A DNA stretch of 64,000 nt from the NCBI RefSeq assembly GCF_026230105.1, contig NC_079474.1:27604294-27668293 (forward strand). The letters are read 5' to 3'. Shown here one piece after another: positions 25,509 to 37,219 of the stretch. A program made the translations under genes and the position numbers. How positions within the stretch are numbered: the stretch's first letter is position 1; each line of letters starts with the position of its first letter. The notes under the pieces are model-generated. The model was not told the DNA's origin and did no database searches. It worked only from the letters and a program-made list of their open reading frames with translations. This DNA comes from Diorhabda sublineata (taxonomy: Eukaryota > Arthropoda > Insecta > Coleoptera > Chrysomelidae).

Positions 25509-25718
25509 CACGTTGAGCACTAACTAAAATTGATAAACCTTGGGACCAGAAAATTTTTACACTTCACATGAGGTGTGGATTCAAGGAAAAATAAAGAAAA
25601 AATTTATTTGAAATGAATATTCGGAAAAAATGACGGTTTTTGTATGCTGTCTATTGGCCCAATCTAGGACTGAGGGAAAGTTTACCGCTAAAACTCCCAG
25701 GTCCCAGAGCGTGAAGTG
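25509..25718. mobile_element. 210-bp TTAA-type MITE (candidate)
   Basis: It begins TTAA|CACGTTGAGC at 25505/25509 and ends GCGTGAAGTG|TTGA at 25718/25719. The termini are imperfect inverted repeats (CAC-TT--GC), and inner GGGACC blocks near 25545 and 25690 are also mirrored. TTAA duplication is the piggyBac signature; one side has decayed to TTGA. It directly precedes the piggyBac transposase remnant. Confidence 0.45.
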
Positions 25719-26190
25719 TTGATGCTTTCTACAAAGCATGCTGCTGAGACAGTAAGCGTTAACAGACGATTAACAGGAGCGATTGTGAAACCTCAAGCCG
25801 AGGTCGACTATAACAAAGGCAAATCTTCTATAGATCTTCCTGATTCAATGGCAAATTACAACTCTTCTTTGAGAAGAACGAGATGTGGTATAGGGAAATG
25901 GTTATTGAGCTGTTATTTAGCACAGCAATATAGCAATTAAGTAAGTACTGATTGTACTTTCAGTGTAATAAAGAAGTTACTGAAGAAAGAAACTACGGAA
26001 GTGACTGATCAAGAAACGCCAGGACCAAAAATACCATTGTCTAGGGAAGAAAGAAGGTGAAAAGAGATTGTATAGGGTACAGTGAGAAAAGAGTGTAGAG
26101 TGATGTTTCAAGAGCCCAGAATGGTCCAACTAAACTGTAAAACACATTTATATACAGTTTGTCGGGCCGTGGAGCAGATTGGAAATAAAA
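25716..26190 (+). mobile_element. piggyBac transposase C-terminal remnant
   Basis: The plus strand reads VLMLSTKHAAETVSVNRR, a link segment, then VDYNKGKSSIDLPDSMANYN and SSLRRTR. This is the conserved end of the piggyBac DDE_Tnp_1_7 domain, where the last catalytic aspartate lies in the 'DYNxxxxxxDLSD' motif; the first D of that motif and the IDL-D are intact. After frame breaks, RKECRVMFQEP and HLYTVC recall the C-terminal cysteine-rich finger, with most cysteines lost. Upstream catalytic parts are missing. Confidence 0.75.
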
Positions 26191-27570
26191 TACGTCGTGC
26201 GGTTCAAAGCACCGCTCTGGGCTGTGGGGAAAGCTCAGTTACGGGCCTAGGAACCGCACTGGTGCTCGACGTGTTGAAAGTATCATTCTCAAAATTTGTA
26301 AAAGGTTAATATTACAGTATAAAAAAGGCGTTCAATACTAATTTCTAGTATATGTATTCGTATTTTTCAATCAGTCAATTTCAAAATAAAATTATTTTGA
26401 ATTAACCCAAATATTGAAAACAATAATTGATAAGCTAATGTTTATATAAAAAAAATTGAATTGATTCAAAAATGAATCAATTGAAAACACATATTATGAG
26501 AATCAAATTCAAAAATCGCTTTTCATCTTTACAAGATAGATTTATCTGTAGGGACAGTAAACCTGCGGGAGATTTTTGGTAGTTAAAGTCGACAATGAAA
26601 CTGATGAATCTTATAAAGAGAAATCCTTTTTTTAATTATATGGGATAAATGCAGGAAACCAAATTATATCTAGAAGTTTAACTCGATAATATAAAACTAA
26701 ATATTTGGATGAATATTGGCAATAAATCTGAATAAAGTATTTGTATAATCTGTTAGCAAGTAGGTTTATCAGGGACAAAATGAAAGGTTATTCGCTTTCT
26801 TCTGTCCATAAAAAAGTCAAGGAGATGGTTTCACAAAATTAAAAATACTGCAGAATCATTTTAATGAAGTTGTTCCACTGGAAAAAGGATAAAACCATCA
26901 GTAAAAGTTAGTTTGCCTCAATACGTGAATTATTTTAAGTACAGTGTTGCTTCCTTCCATCGTTTTAGTGTAGTTCTACTCTACTTTTTACCATGCATCG
27001 AAAGATTTACTATGCAAATTGAGTAGCAATTTAGGCCAGAAACTGTTTGCTAACCTTAGATTCTTTTAAGGTCAACAAAAGTATTCAGAAGATCTTCAAA
27101 CTTCTGTCTATCAATTTGAGGAAAACCATTGTGTCTTAACATATTATCAAAATATAAGTGTTCCATTATTCATGTAATTTAAGTGTACAATATTCGAAAT
27201 ATTAATATTCAAATACCTACATAATTCTACTTCCATAGACAATATATATATAATCCAAGTTCTAATCACTTTTAACACTCGCACATTGAATTAAGTTTAA
27301 ATAATATAAATTCGAATCAACAGGTTCGAAACAGAAGGTCAATCTAATTACAACAAAACAAAACTTTCGTCAATTATAACACAAAAAAACTGAACAATCA
27401 CAGGTGAAAATCTAACAACATTATTCAAATATTCCTTAAAACCCGGCAAACAACGGATGTAAATAGGCGTCAGTTCGTCCGTTTAAACTAACCGAGTAGA
27501 ACAACTCCACGATACAACGCAACATGATATGTGGTTTCTTTCCCAATCTGAGCGACAGTTTCCAAGAAAA
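26191..27570. other. AT-rich stretch, no gene recognised
   Basis: No supported feature. Confidence 0.45.
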
Positions 27571-27578
27571 TGTAGAGG

Positions 27579-27612
27579 TATTGGGTTGGTACAATAATCG
27601 TTATTTTTGAAC
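27579..27612 (+). repeat. possible solitary mariner terminal repeat
   Basis: TATTGGGTTGGTACAATAAT resembles the 'TTRGGTTGGTNCAAAAGTAAT' terminus of cecropia-type mariners. No partner end or transposase is nearby. Confidence 0.3.
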
Positions 27613-28019
27613 GTACTATAGAGATGTATTATTGTAGTTATTTAAAATAATCATAAAGAATATAATAAAAAGTGTTTCGCTCAATATTTCTTAATGCATG
27701 TCGAAGACGTGTAGTTAAGGTAAATTACTCAGATTTGATGTGAAAATGTATAAATATCATTTCTCACTCTAAAAAAAATGGACAGCTATTTCAAACTTTA
27801 AGCTTTATTTGAACAAAATTTGATAAGCTATTCTTATTAGAAGTAGTAAAATATATGGCAAAAATAATAAATAATGAAGGATTCTGCCACTTGGAGCAGC
27901 GTCGCAATATTGAAGAAATAAAGCTGTATTATAATAAAATTATTAAAGGTTCTCAAAAATTATATTGCAAATAAAATAAAATGAAGCCATAGAAAAATAT
28001 ACGGAATTCAAAGTAACCG

Positions 28020-28790
28020 CACTGGAATTATCAAAGGATTTTGATCATTTTACATCAACTCTTTACTCGATAAAACTGCAAAAATATATAGCTTCCCCGA
28101 CGATAGCACACTGGTGTCGTTGTTCAAATCAGCCGCCCCAATAAACTGGTCTTACACCAAAATCCGTAGGCGGCAACCGATCACCTCCATCAATACCGAT
28201 CTTGAAAACATTCTGGAGTGGGGTGGAAGCAATCTGATTGAGTTGTTTAATGCAGCAAAGCCCTGCAGCTTAGGACTTGGTCCTGTCTGGACATAACATG
28301 TCACCATCACCGCAAATTAGCTTGTTGGATATAGAGATTGGGAGCAATATGTCCTGACATTTTCACGTGGCCGAATTAGCTTCTAAAAAACTCAAAGACC
28401 TCTGTAAGTGTAAAAAGCTTCTAATCTTCTACAAGACTCGGCTCCCAAGCATACTTTTAGGATGCTCGACACAATAAAGAAGAGAATAATTCGACTTATA
28501 GGTGACCTAAAGTTTACCAGAAATTTGGACAGCTTAGAGCATAGAAGAAAGATCGCTGACCTGAGTTAATAGATACTCTTCCGAGCTGTCTAAGATAATC
28601 CTACCTAGAGCAGTACTTGTAAAACCTACTCGAGAAATGGAAACCTGTGGAATCAGTTACCAAGGCATGTCTTTCCTGAGTACTACAACCTACATATTTA
28701 TAAGATTAATATCCACAGGCATCTCCACTCGAATGTAATAGGATTTACCTTCTTCTGCTTGCTTTTTACATTTTTTCAATATTATTGCAC
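28020..28790 (+). mobile_element. non-LTR retrotransposon: reverse transcriptase palm to C terminus
   Basis: The plus strand contains a reverse transcriptase catalytic box reading FPDDSTLVSLFKS (28093 onward; usual form F-A-D-D-S-T), then LENILEWGGSNLIELFNAAK, then DIEIGSNMSWHFHVAELASK, KKRIIRLIGDLKFTRNLDSL, and the C-terminal block NQLPRHVFPEYYNLHIYK ending NVIGFTFFCLLFT. That order is the palm, thumb and C-terminal end of an insect Jockey/CR1-like ORF2. There are frameshifts between blocks and a stop after ADLS. It is the most complete copy of the family whose tails lie at 5.3 and 24.8 kb. Confidence 0.75.
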
Positions 28791-29094
28791 TTGAAGTATG
28801 TAAAATATTATATTCTTGTATTTTTTCAAAAATGTACTCCAAATACTTTCTATAGAATTAGGCTAAAAATAATACGGGGGCAGTCTTAATAAGGTGTATT
28901 TTTCAAATTATGACTATAATGAATATAATTTTAAGCAATTTCATTTTAGTGGGAATCTCTTTAGAAATATTTGTGCCTATAATTCCCATAAATGTTAATA
29001 GATCATCTTCTTCTAAAACTATTATGAATTTTAATTAATGTTCGGGAATGATAAGATGATTTATCCAGAAAACTTGATTAATTTAGCGGAATGT
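28791..29094. other. no gene recognised
   Basis: AT-rich. No feature supported. Confidence 0.5.
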
Positions 29095-29420
29095 TCAGTA
29101 GGAGCTGATGAGCGAACCGTCTTTACTGTCAGCAATAAGAATAATTACTCGTTTTTTCCCTGAGTCAGGAGTACTTAAGACATTATTTATAGAATCATCA
29201 ACCCATTCATATTGAAGTACGTCGTGTGTATCAAACCAGGTTGTGTCCAAATACACTCTATTTCTCTTTGGATCTCCGTTTGCCTCAATGGTTTATAAAT
29301 ATTCTTATCGAATATTTAACATATATGAAGTGCTTCCATAATAACCATCCATAAGGATACGGACGCGGTTCGTGGTAAATCATGTACATCTTTTGTTGCA
29401 TCGTCAACTTTTCCATTTTG
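29095..29420 (-). mobile_element. DDE transposase fragment of the Tc1/IS630 superfamily
   Basis: Minus-strand reading RVYLDTTWFDTHDVLQYEWV, then DDSINNVLSTP and KKRVIILIADSKDGS. The YLD-x-TW block is the first catalytic aspartate region of insect DDE_3-type transposases (normally YLDETW; here E is T), followed by the expected 'K-R-x-I-I-x-x-x-G-S/D-x-x-G' strand. The rest of the catalytic domain is absent. No terminal repeats recognised. Confidence 0.5.
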
Positions 29421-29809
29421 GGTTAAGTTTATTTAGTCTTAGGTACTCAAACATTGACATTGGACACGTAAAACTTAATGTTCAAACTCTCGACTGACTT
29501 CCGTACTAACACCCTGAATTAATTTAAATAATTAATAATAATAAAAGCTAGCACGTTTTTTAGCGTCAGTGAAAGTCCCTATATTTGTCTACTTTTGTCT
29601 CATATTTTTAAGCGTTTCTTTAAAACTCTCCCCGGTATATAAGTTTGGCGATCGGAAATCTTAGCTTATTTTTATAGTCCTTCAAGTAAAAATAGATGAG
29701 ATGGTTTTATCGGGAAGGGTATATATAAGGGTAATTAGCCTCTTATAATTAATGATTGATGATTGATTGAATAGTAAATGTTCATACGAAGGAAAGTTGG
29801 AATTCAAAA
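29421..29809. other. no gene recognised
   Basis: AT-rich. A minus-strand frame that continues into the next repeat is not matched to any family. Confidence 0.4.
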
Positions 29810-29987
29810 TGAAAGGTAAGCCATTACCAAATATTAAGCTTAACAAAAAAATATACTCAACATATTTCAGCCAAAACTGATTGGATTTATGGTTGTTACC
29901 AAAAAAATTAATTATATTGTTTTCCCTTTTAATTATTTGGTTAAATTGAAGCTTAGTCGCCGATATAGAGCAATTAGGTTTGGACGG
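29810..29987 (-). repeat. dispersed repeat, partner of 1104-1250
   Basis: Inverted relative to the 1.1-kb copy; shared CCGTCCAAAC, GGGAAAACAA, TTTTTTTGGTAA and CCATA-ATCCAAT blocks in order. Confidence 0.5.
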
Positions 29988-30217
29988 ATCCATTAGATTC
30001 TATTTATTGGCTAAATATACAGATAAATTTCTTTAATTTCTTATTTCTTAGAACTTTTGATATATTAATGCATCTAAATGATCTTGATACTAGGTCAGTT
30101 TAGTTTTAAAACTAAAAGTAAAATAGAAAATGTTCTGATAAGAAAAATTAATTTTTAATTAGTCCTTACATCTTAAATATGTAGCAGTCTTAATCAATCA
30201 AATCATTTGTAGTTTTA

Positions 30218-30682
30218 TTAGAATTTACAATATAGAGCTACAAATTTAGTATTTAGATCTTTTTCATCATTTATAGCTTTTTTGTTTTTATGAATGTGAA
30301 CCACTTCGAGCATTAGATTCCGTTCCAAGAATTTTTGAATCTTTATGATTGAATTTATGTTATTTGATATTTCATGGTTCGTTAACGCAGTTTTATTGTT
30401 TTTATCGTATTGATGACCTTTTAGTCTATTTTCTAAATAATAAGATGTCTGCCCTATGCAGACAGCGTCACAATTAGAACAAGGCACTTGAAATATAACA
30501 ATACTTCTTTTGTTTTTTGGTGTTTTAAATTTTATTTTAGTGAAATATTTGGATAATGTATTATGTCCTTTATGACTAATATCATATTTATTGAAATAAT
30601 TTGATAGTTGTTGGGAAAGTCCTTGTTCATATGGTAAGGAAAAATGTTTTATGTTTTTATGTTTTCGTTTCTGTTCTATTTT
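30218..30682 (-). mobile_element. Penelope-like retroelement, GIY-YIG endonuclease region
   Basis: The minus strand is open from 30682 to the stop at 30218 (about 155 codons). It reads HFSLPYEQGLSQQLSNYFNK, then HKGHNTLSKYFTKIKFKTPK, the linker typical of Penelope-like elements, and then the GIY-YIG nuclease: VPCSNCDAVCIGQTSYYLEN, RLKGHQYDKNNKTALTNHEI, RNLMLEVVHIHKNKKAIN. The CxxC zinc pair, the catalytic arginine (ENRL), the histidine, NHE and the late glutamate (LE) are present, but the tyrosine of the YIG half has become cysteine (CIG), and the GIY half is degenerate. The reverse transcriptase upstream (above 30690) is largely lost. Confidence 0.8.
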
Positions 30683-30944
30683 TTAAGTGATTGTAGTGTC
30701 TGTTTATCCTTTTCTTGAATATGTTGTTTATCTTTTTTCCCAATAATTATTTTCTTTCAATGCAGTTTCTGCTTTTTGAATAGCTAAGTATCTAAATTGA
30801 GGATGTGATAGTTGGATAGATCTATCCGTCAAACTGATCATCACTTATTTTTTTTGTGACATAGGATGACATGAAATGAGGTTCAAATATCTTGATGATT
30901 AAGGTGATTTATAGATCAATATGAATAATCAAATTGTCAGTGTC

Positions 30945-30998
30945 AATATCATATTTTGATAAAGACTTAAAAAAAAGTCGAAACGTCAAAATTTATCT
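30945..30998 (+). ncRNA. hammerhead-ribozyme-like fold (degenerate)
   Basis: TTGATAA (30956-30962) is followed by a perfect GACTT/AAGTC stem (30964-30968 with 30975-30979), then GAAAC (30980-30984) and GTC (30985-30987). This is the order core - stem II - GAAA - short stem III - cleavage site of the minimal hammerheads known in Penelope-like elements. The core differs from CTGATGA at the two positions that normally pair (C3 and G8 are U and A). It lies about 260 bp from the endonuclease frame and on the opposite strand. Confidence 0.35.
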
Positions 30999-33189
30999 TT
31001 CTTTTAAAAACTATCAAAAAAAACTAATTTTAAAACAGAAGAGACCTAAAATCAATGCATTAATATACATATAAATATATTTGTACGAAATAGCATTTCA
31101 ATAATCGTGGTATGTTTTTTGGAAATTTTTCAAATCAAATCCATTTAAGTTGTTCAGTACATTTTTGAAATTAGGAACATTGCGAATTTTCTTTGAAGAC
31201 AATAAAAGTGAAGTAGTAAAGTATAGTGAAGACCCCGGTGAAGATGTAAAGTTGTACTTGGTAATACATATTTATCTTGTTTAATTATAAGTGTGATTGT
31301 TGATACAATGGATGTAAACCGTGTATCTCGTAAAAATGATGTACTACAGTCCTCATATCACTTATGAAAACGAGTTGTTCAAAACTTTAGTATAAGTTTT
31401 ATTAACACTTCGTGATGTCAATACCACAATTAATTTATGTTACACAATTTGAGTGTTATGAATGAAAATACGTAACATAATATTAGAAGGTTCATTGATT
31501 GATGCAGTAGAATAGAAATCGTGAATCTGATTCTCCTTTCACTTAATACTAACTAAATAATTGAGCTGACTGAAATGCGAACCATCTTTGTTTCACTTTC
31601 CTTTCATAGAGGTAGTGAAATTTCTCTGAAGTGTCATTTAAATTCTTACTACTGAAAAATATAATCATCCAATTATTTCTTTTTTATTATCAGATAAACA
31701 CACATATTATTTTAGATACTATATTAATATGGTGAATTTAAGGGTATTTTTGTTCTATAATTGAAAGGCATTAACTGAACAAACTTTTTTAGAAAATGTA
31801 AATAATATAGAGGGTTAAATTTTGAAAAAAACCTTGACGGTTTCCTTAAGATTTTTCAAAATTTGTAGGTTAAGATTATTCTGTTCAGCAGCATTAGCAA
31901 AGTTTTATCAAATCCTTAATTACTATAAATTTCTTTATTAGGGTCTTACTCATGTAGCGACTACGCCATGTGCCTTAGCATTTGAAAATACACAATACAG
32001 GTGTCTACATTTGTCCCCCAACAACTTCCTCGATTAAACAATAATCCTTCTTTTTGGAATTCCAAGGCACCTTCCTTTGATAACCTCCTTAATGTCCTAA
32101 TAGTATGCAATTTACTAAATCCTCTCCGATAAACCTTGTACACATTTTATGAAAAACCAACATACTTACACGAATCCAAGCGACACGTTTTGTATCGAAG
32201 ATATTGTGCTATCTTATTACCATCCTCGGCCAAAAAATATACTCCCATAATCAGTAGCATTTAAACCATAGAGGAGCCTGAAGTATGGTTATGATATAAC
32301 ATCAGATAACAGATAACATCTTGGAAAAAGACATTCCACGTTTAGTTTTTGGCAAAAGACATTTCACATTTAGGTTTTGGCGATTTTCAGTTTTAGTCAT
32401 AGTGCAAAAATGAATAAAGCTTCATTTAATATAATATACCATCAGTAAACGTTTAAATTCAAAGCGTAGGAAAATTACCGATTAGTATAAGCCGCGTGTT
32501 TGTTCGAAGTTTTTTTGTTAAGATCATAAAAAATAGCTATAATAATAATCGTAATTTTGGACTCAAAAGAGTATTATTTGACTGTAATTTTCTCATTTTA
32601 AGGTGAGCAAAGTACACCATCAAAAATTATAACTATTTATAATTTAATCTCAATTTTTTTGTCCTAAAATTTAAATCGAACCAAGAACCAATATTTGAGT
32701 CCTTGGTAGGTAGTATCAAAGAAACTTTAATAATCCAAACTACCCAACAAAATATCTATGAAAATTCATAAAATTCTCGATTTTCGATATTAGTTTTTAA
32801 GCTTAATTAGATTGAGGCTACAAGAAGTGTTGTTTGGGCTCCACCTAAAGATGTCATTTCCTCTATTTACTTTAAAGAGACTTGTTTTTTTAGGCTAGAT
32901 TAACCTTACCTTTCTTAATTTTATGTCTGTGGTATTTGATATCAGTGTAAATTTTCTATGTCAAAGAGCTTAATTATATAGAAATTTTATTTTATTTTAT
33001 TGCAAAAGTTAAATAATAAAATAATTCTGTTTGAGAGACATTGAAATTTAAAAATTTATTTATTCAATATATCGAATATACAATAAGTTTTTGTGTACCG
33101 ATCAAAATGAAATTATAGGATTAAATAATAAATACCATTTTTATTTACAAAAAATCTATTACTATTGTGACAATTTTATATTTTTACTT
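30999..33189. other. AT-rich stretch, no gene recognised
   Basis: A 60-codon minus frame at 31961-32143 and the area to about 32280 look slightly less AT-rich but match nothing I recognise. A short near-repeat (AAAAGACATT, twice) lies near 32330-32350. Confidence 0.4.
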
Positions 33190-33545
33190 AATGTATGTAC
33201 GGGTCTGTTTTGGAGAGGACGGACTTGACGAGTGGCGCTGATACCCTTTACTGTCCTACAGGCAGGACTAAATCAAGACTATCTTTAGGTCCACAAGATT
33301 AAGACCGAGACGTGTAAAGTAAGCTACGATCTACCTGAGAGTTTACCTGTACAGGTTTGCCTGAGCAGGTTAACTGAACGAGCGTATATGAACACGTTCC
33401 AGTATATTCAGGAGTCGTTTGAAAGATTTGATTTTTAATCTCATGCCAGTTGCATACGCAGGTGTATTCTCACAAATGCTCTGATCTACCCGCGCAGACA
33501 TTCCTACTCAAGTAGACCTTCGGTGAACCCTAACGGGTGTCTATT
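33190..33545. other. GC-richer unassigned island
   Basis: Composition rises clearly above the flanks. Small palindromes such as ACCTGTACAGGT occur. No long frame, tRNA fold or transposase motif was recognised. It could be a SINE, a retroelement end or a regulatory island. Confidence 0.3.
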
Positions 33546-33636
33546 TTTTAATCGATATGTAGAGGAAAAGTTTCTATAGAGATTTGTCAAAAATTGATGA
33601 ATATAAGCATCATCCTGATATGGATTCTTCACACAG

Positions 33637-34230
33637 ATACGAGGGGTGCTACTTAAGTTTTGATAAATGGCAACACTGATGGGAATATGTCAAATCTGTC
33701 ATTGCCATCATAAAGTTTGACATTTTCAATGATTAACGTACTCAGAACGTTATGTCATACGAGTTTACAAATACTTAAATCGCGAACATTTTCGCCCGAC
33801 GATTTTCCATGACTTTTGACGTGGATTAAACTAACAGCAGTGTGCAGATCAACTCGCTTCACCTTTGGGTGATGAAGCACTATCTCGACCACCGTAAATC
33901 GCTGGTTTTCAGAATTCAATCGTCGTCGCTCTTCGCTACACGATGAATTTCTTGAAGGTCGTCTCAAATCGTTTGTTGTGCCAGAAAACATCGGTACTGT
34001 GCGTAAACTGTTATTGCAAGATATGCGACGAATCATATATTTATGCATAGAACCAGAAACTTAACAACCATTGACTGTATGGGTCTTTTAAGATGAACCA
34101 AATTCAACAAAAGATGTTGAGACCAATCGCAGAAGACGAATCATACTCTACGACGATAATACGAGCTATCACACATCAGTTCAAACGTATTTGAACAGTC
34201 GAAACATCGAATCGATAAGTCATCTACCTA
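33637..34230 (+). mobile_element. internally deleted mariner
   Basis: It starts at a TIR-like GAGGGGTGCTACTTAAGTTT. Plus-strand frames then give SPLGDEALSRPP, then FNRRRRSLRDEFLEGRLKSF, VVPENIGTVRKLLLQDMR (DNA-binding region and linker), a jump to CIEPE and LTVWVF, another jump to RRRRIILYDDNTSYHTSVQT, i.e. the second catalytic aspartate (DDN), and a decayed last motif. The first catalytic motif and about a third of the protein are missing. The right terminal repeat was not found. Confidence 0.7.
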
Positions 34231-34457
34231 TTTGGTGCTTACTGATTTTTTCTTATACCTGAAAATCATAAATAAATAGCGAAGTAAACGTTTTTCTACA
34301 CTCGAAGAAGAGGAATTTATTGTTCGTGAAATTTTCCATTTGGCAACGTTGCTGCTGCGGATATTGAGTCCATTGTCTATGTAGTTTAGATAGAATTCTT
34401 GTTGAGGTGCGTACACCCGCATATGTGAAACGTATCAATAGGCGTCCCTTTGTCTTA

Positions 34458-34572
<115 letters not shown>

Positions 34573-34889
34573 AATCTAGTTTATAACGATAACCATTGGC
34601 GTGCCTGCCACCTCATTGCATAGCTTCATAAACCGTAAACACTTTCACATTGCATTATTATTTTGCTTGTAATAAATTTTTACGGATAAGAATCACAATC
34701 CAGATACAAAAGTTTAAACAAAAGTCTTCCACCTGTAACCTCGCTTTTAACCCTCATATCTTCCACATCAATTTTATTTTGGTGTCAATGGGCGCGGCAA
34801 CTCGGCTGCCACAATCTCAACGAGGACATTTCCACGCTGGTCATTTAAAATTAGCACTCCAATTAAAAATACCGCTAGATCATAGACTG

Positions 34890-35610
34890 TTTTTGATGGT
34901 AAAAAACCTAAAATCTAAAGAAATTCATGGGAATTTTCGTGAAGTCTACGGACACAACGTAGCATTCAGCATAATAATGGCAGAACTTACGTAACCGATA
35001 AAAAAAAACAATGGACGAAAGCATTATATACAATTTATTTTGCTTAAGTAGATTCGGATAGTTTTACGAACTTGGTTGATTGAAATTGTAGAACGAAAGC
35101 TAAACTAACACCAATTTTAGTTGAAAATGTTTACCAAAATTGCGAGCATTTGACATGGTGATGCATACTTGCTCGAATCGTAACTGGTTTCAAAATCTTT
35201 GTGAAACATTTGAATTTCGAGAAGGGATTGCAGTTCATGAAGTAAAGGCACACAATTTTTTTTGAAAAAACCAACAAATATTTGCAAACTTGGTCACCAA
35301 TCCAACTAGCTTTTAGAATAATCGATGTGTACTTCTGCTTGTTTGTCTCGAATTTGTTGCCTTCAGTAAACTCTGAGAGATAATAACAACTTTTGATTAA
35401 CATTAGGAGAGCAGTTCACCAAAAAGATTCGAAGAAAGTTGATGTTTTTAGGGCCGAAGTCACACAGCAAACCACAGTCAAAGGCACCTTAATTAGGAGT
35501 TTTTCCTTCATCCTCCCTTTAACCCCGATGTTGCACCTGGTGATTTCCACTTGTTTCCAAGACTATTTAGCAACACAGCACTGTAATTATCACAAATAGA
35601 TACAGTAGAA
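34890..35610 (+). mobile_element. decayed mariner, N- and C-terminal motifs
   Basis: At 34890-34990 the plus strand reads LLMVKNLKSKEIHGNFREVY, like a mariner N-terminal helix-turn-helix ('KPKEIHxxLxxVYG'). At 35510-35575 another frame reads PPFNPDVAPGDFHLFPRLF, the last DDE motif (usual PPYSPDLAPSDFHLFPRL). The 0.5 kb between them is too decayed to read. The distance is a little short of a full transposase gene. Confidence 0.55.
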
Positions 35611-36499
35611 TTCTATATCAAATAAATTTCAAAGCTTATCTACAGCTTTTATACGTACTTCAATTTAATCGATAAATATATTAAAAAGTAGAATTTTAGT
35701 CTATCTAGATGTAGATACTTTGATTTTCCATGAAAAATAAATAATACATAACGTTTCTCACTATCTGAATAGTCTTGTATATAGATGAAGATAACGTAAA
35801 ATAAAAAACAAATGATGAATGTCAGTAATATTTGAGGAAAATGGACAAATTTAATATAATATTCTGAAGTTCTACTAAGAATGAAGTTCATTCCAGATAT
35901 TATGAGGAAACATTGACAAATGCTGCAATTATCTCCTTGCCCTAGGGCATTATTGCATGTTAGTTCAACAAAGCAATCAAGCGCAGAAGCTATAATTATT
36001 GTTGCTATTATTTACTTAGAAAGAAAGAAGGCAATTTTACCAAACACACACAAACAGATTACTGATTATATTATTTCACGTTTGATGCCTTGAAACGGGT
36101 CCTTAGAGATAAACTATTTAACTATTGCATTTTAAGAATAAACGTGAGGAAGATGCGTTGAACGCAGATGCTTTGGGATTTCTAGAAGATCAAAACTTCA
36201 ATAGATGACAACATCAAAATTCGTAACGCAAACGACTGAACTATTTCATGTGGTGAATCCATGTGATCGCCCAATGACCACAGACGAGTATGGAAATTAG
36301 ATTAATACTTTATAATTTATACGGCTCCAATAATTATTCATCATGTAATCAAATTTACTATTTTGACTTTTTATTTCAACTTTTTTACATTGTAGATGAG
36401 GAATACTTTATTGGAATGTGCGTGTTTATATTCGTTGCAACTGAAGACTAAACTCAACGTCATAAAAGCTATCTTCAGCATCATCATCTTACACGTATC
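35611..36499. other. no gene recognised
   Basis: AT-rich. No feature supported. Confidence 0.45.
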
Positions 36500-37030
36500 T
36501 ACAACGTGAGGATACACTTCCCAGAATAATTGAAAGGAGCTCCAAATTCAAATCCAAATCCACAAAGACCAAGCTGATCTACCGAGACTTGATCTAGAAT
36601 AAAATTGAAAACATTATGGACATCATCAAAAGGACAAAATTTGAAGAGCTGAGGACCCACCTCAACATCCCAATGAAGCAGCTGACTGATTACAAGAGGA
36701 AGGACACTATGCCAGGTACCCAAGACCGAGAAAACTGCATTACCAACAGCAGTAAGTGTAAGAAGAAAAACAAGGAGATCTCTATTAGGGATAGCTTTAG
36801 TGAAAGGACCCCATTCAATCATGTTAATCTTAATAAGAGACCAAAAGATTTATCTCTCATAGAGGGTGGGGAAAACACAGACCCAACGTTCAAAGAACAG
36901 ATGAAGAAGGTAATGTGTATTGTAATACCCTGAAGAAAAGGAGAGGATAGCCACGGATAGTCATTCAATCCATGAAAGTAGGAAGGAGGGTGAACAACAA
37001 AGAAGAGCGCTGAAGACCTCAAGTGATGAT
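36500..37030 (+). pseudogene. unassigned coding-like block
   Basis: Codon-like composition over about 500 bp, clearly richer in GC than its flanks. A 106-codon plus frame (36616-36933) is hydrophilic and rich in Lys, Glu, Arg and Asn, with RTKFEELRTHLNIPMKQLTD at the start and a KCKKKNKE stretch. No membrane segment or known motif is seen. It could be an ORF1-type nucleic-acid-binding protein of a LINE or a captured exon. Function not inferred. Confidence 0.3.
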
Positions 37031-37199
37031 TTAATTTACACCAAATCGTGGATGGTGAACACTTATTCTACCCTTAAGTATAGAGTAAAATTAGTATACC
37101 TTTTCTTTTTTCTATTCATAAGTATCCAATTAAAAAGTATTTTTCACTTCACGAATCAAGTTTTTTATTAATCAAAATCGATGTTATTCATTGAAACAT

Positions 37200-37219
37200 T
37201 TAGGTTAGGTTAGGTTAGG
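37200..37219 (+). repeat. four TTAGG units
   Basis: Four exact copies of the insect telomere pentamer in tandem, followed by TTTATCC. Interstitial and short; may be part of a transposon end rather than telomeric. Confidence 0.85.

Noticed and set aside
27579..27612. Full mariner starting at the GGTTGGTACAATAAT sequence
   Set aside because: No transposase motifs or opposite end within 2 kb, so only a possible solitary end was annotated.
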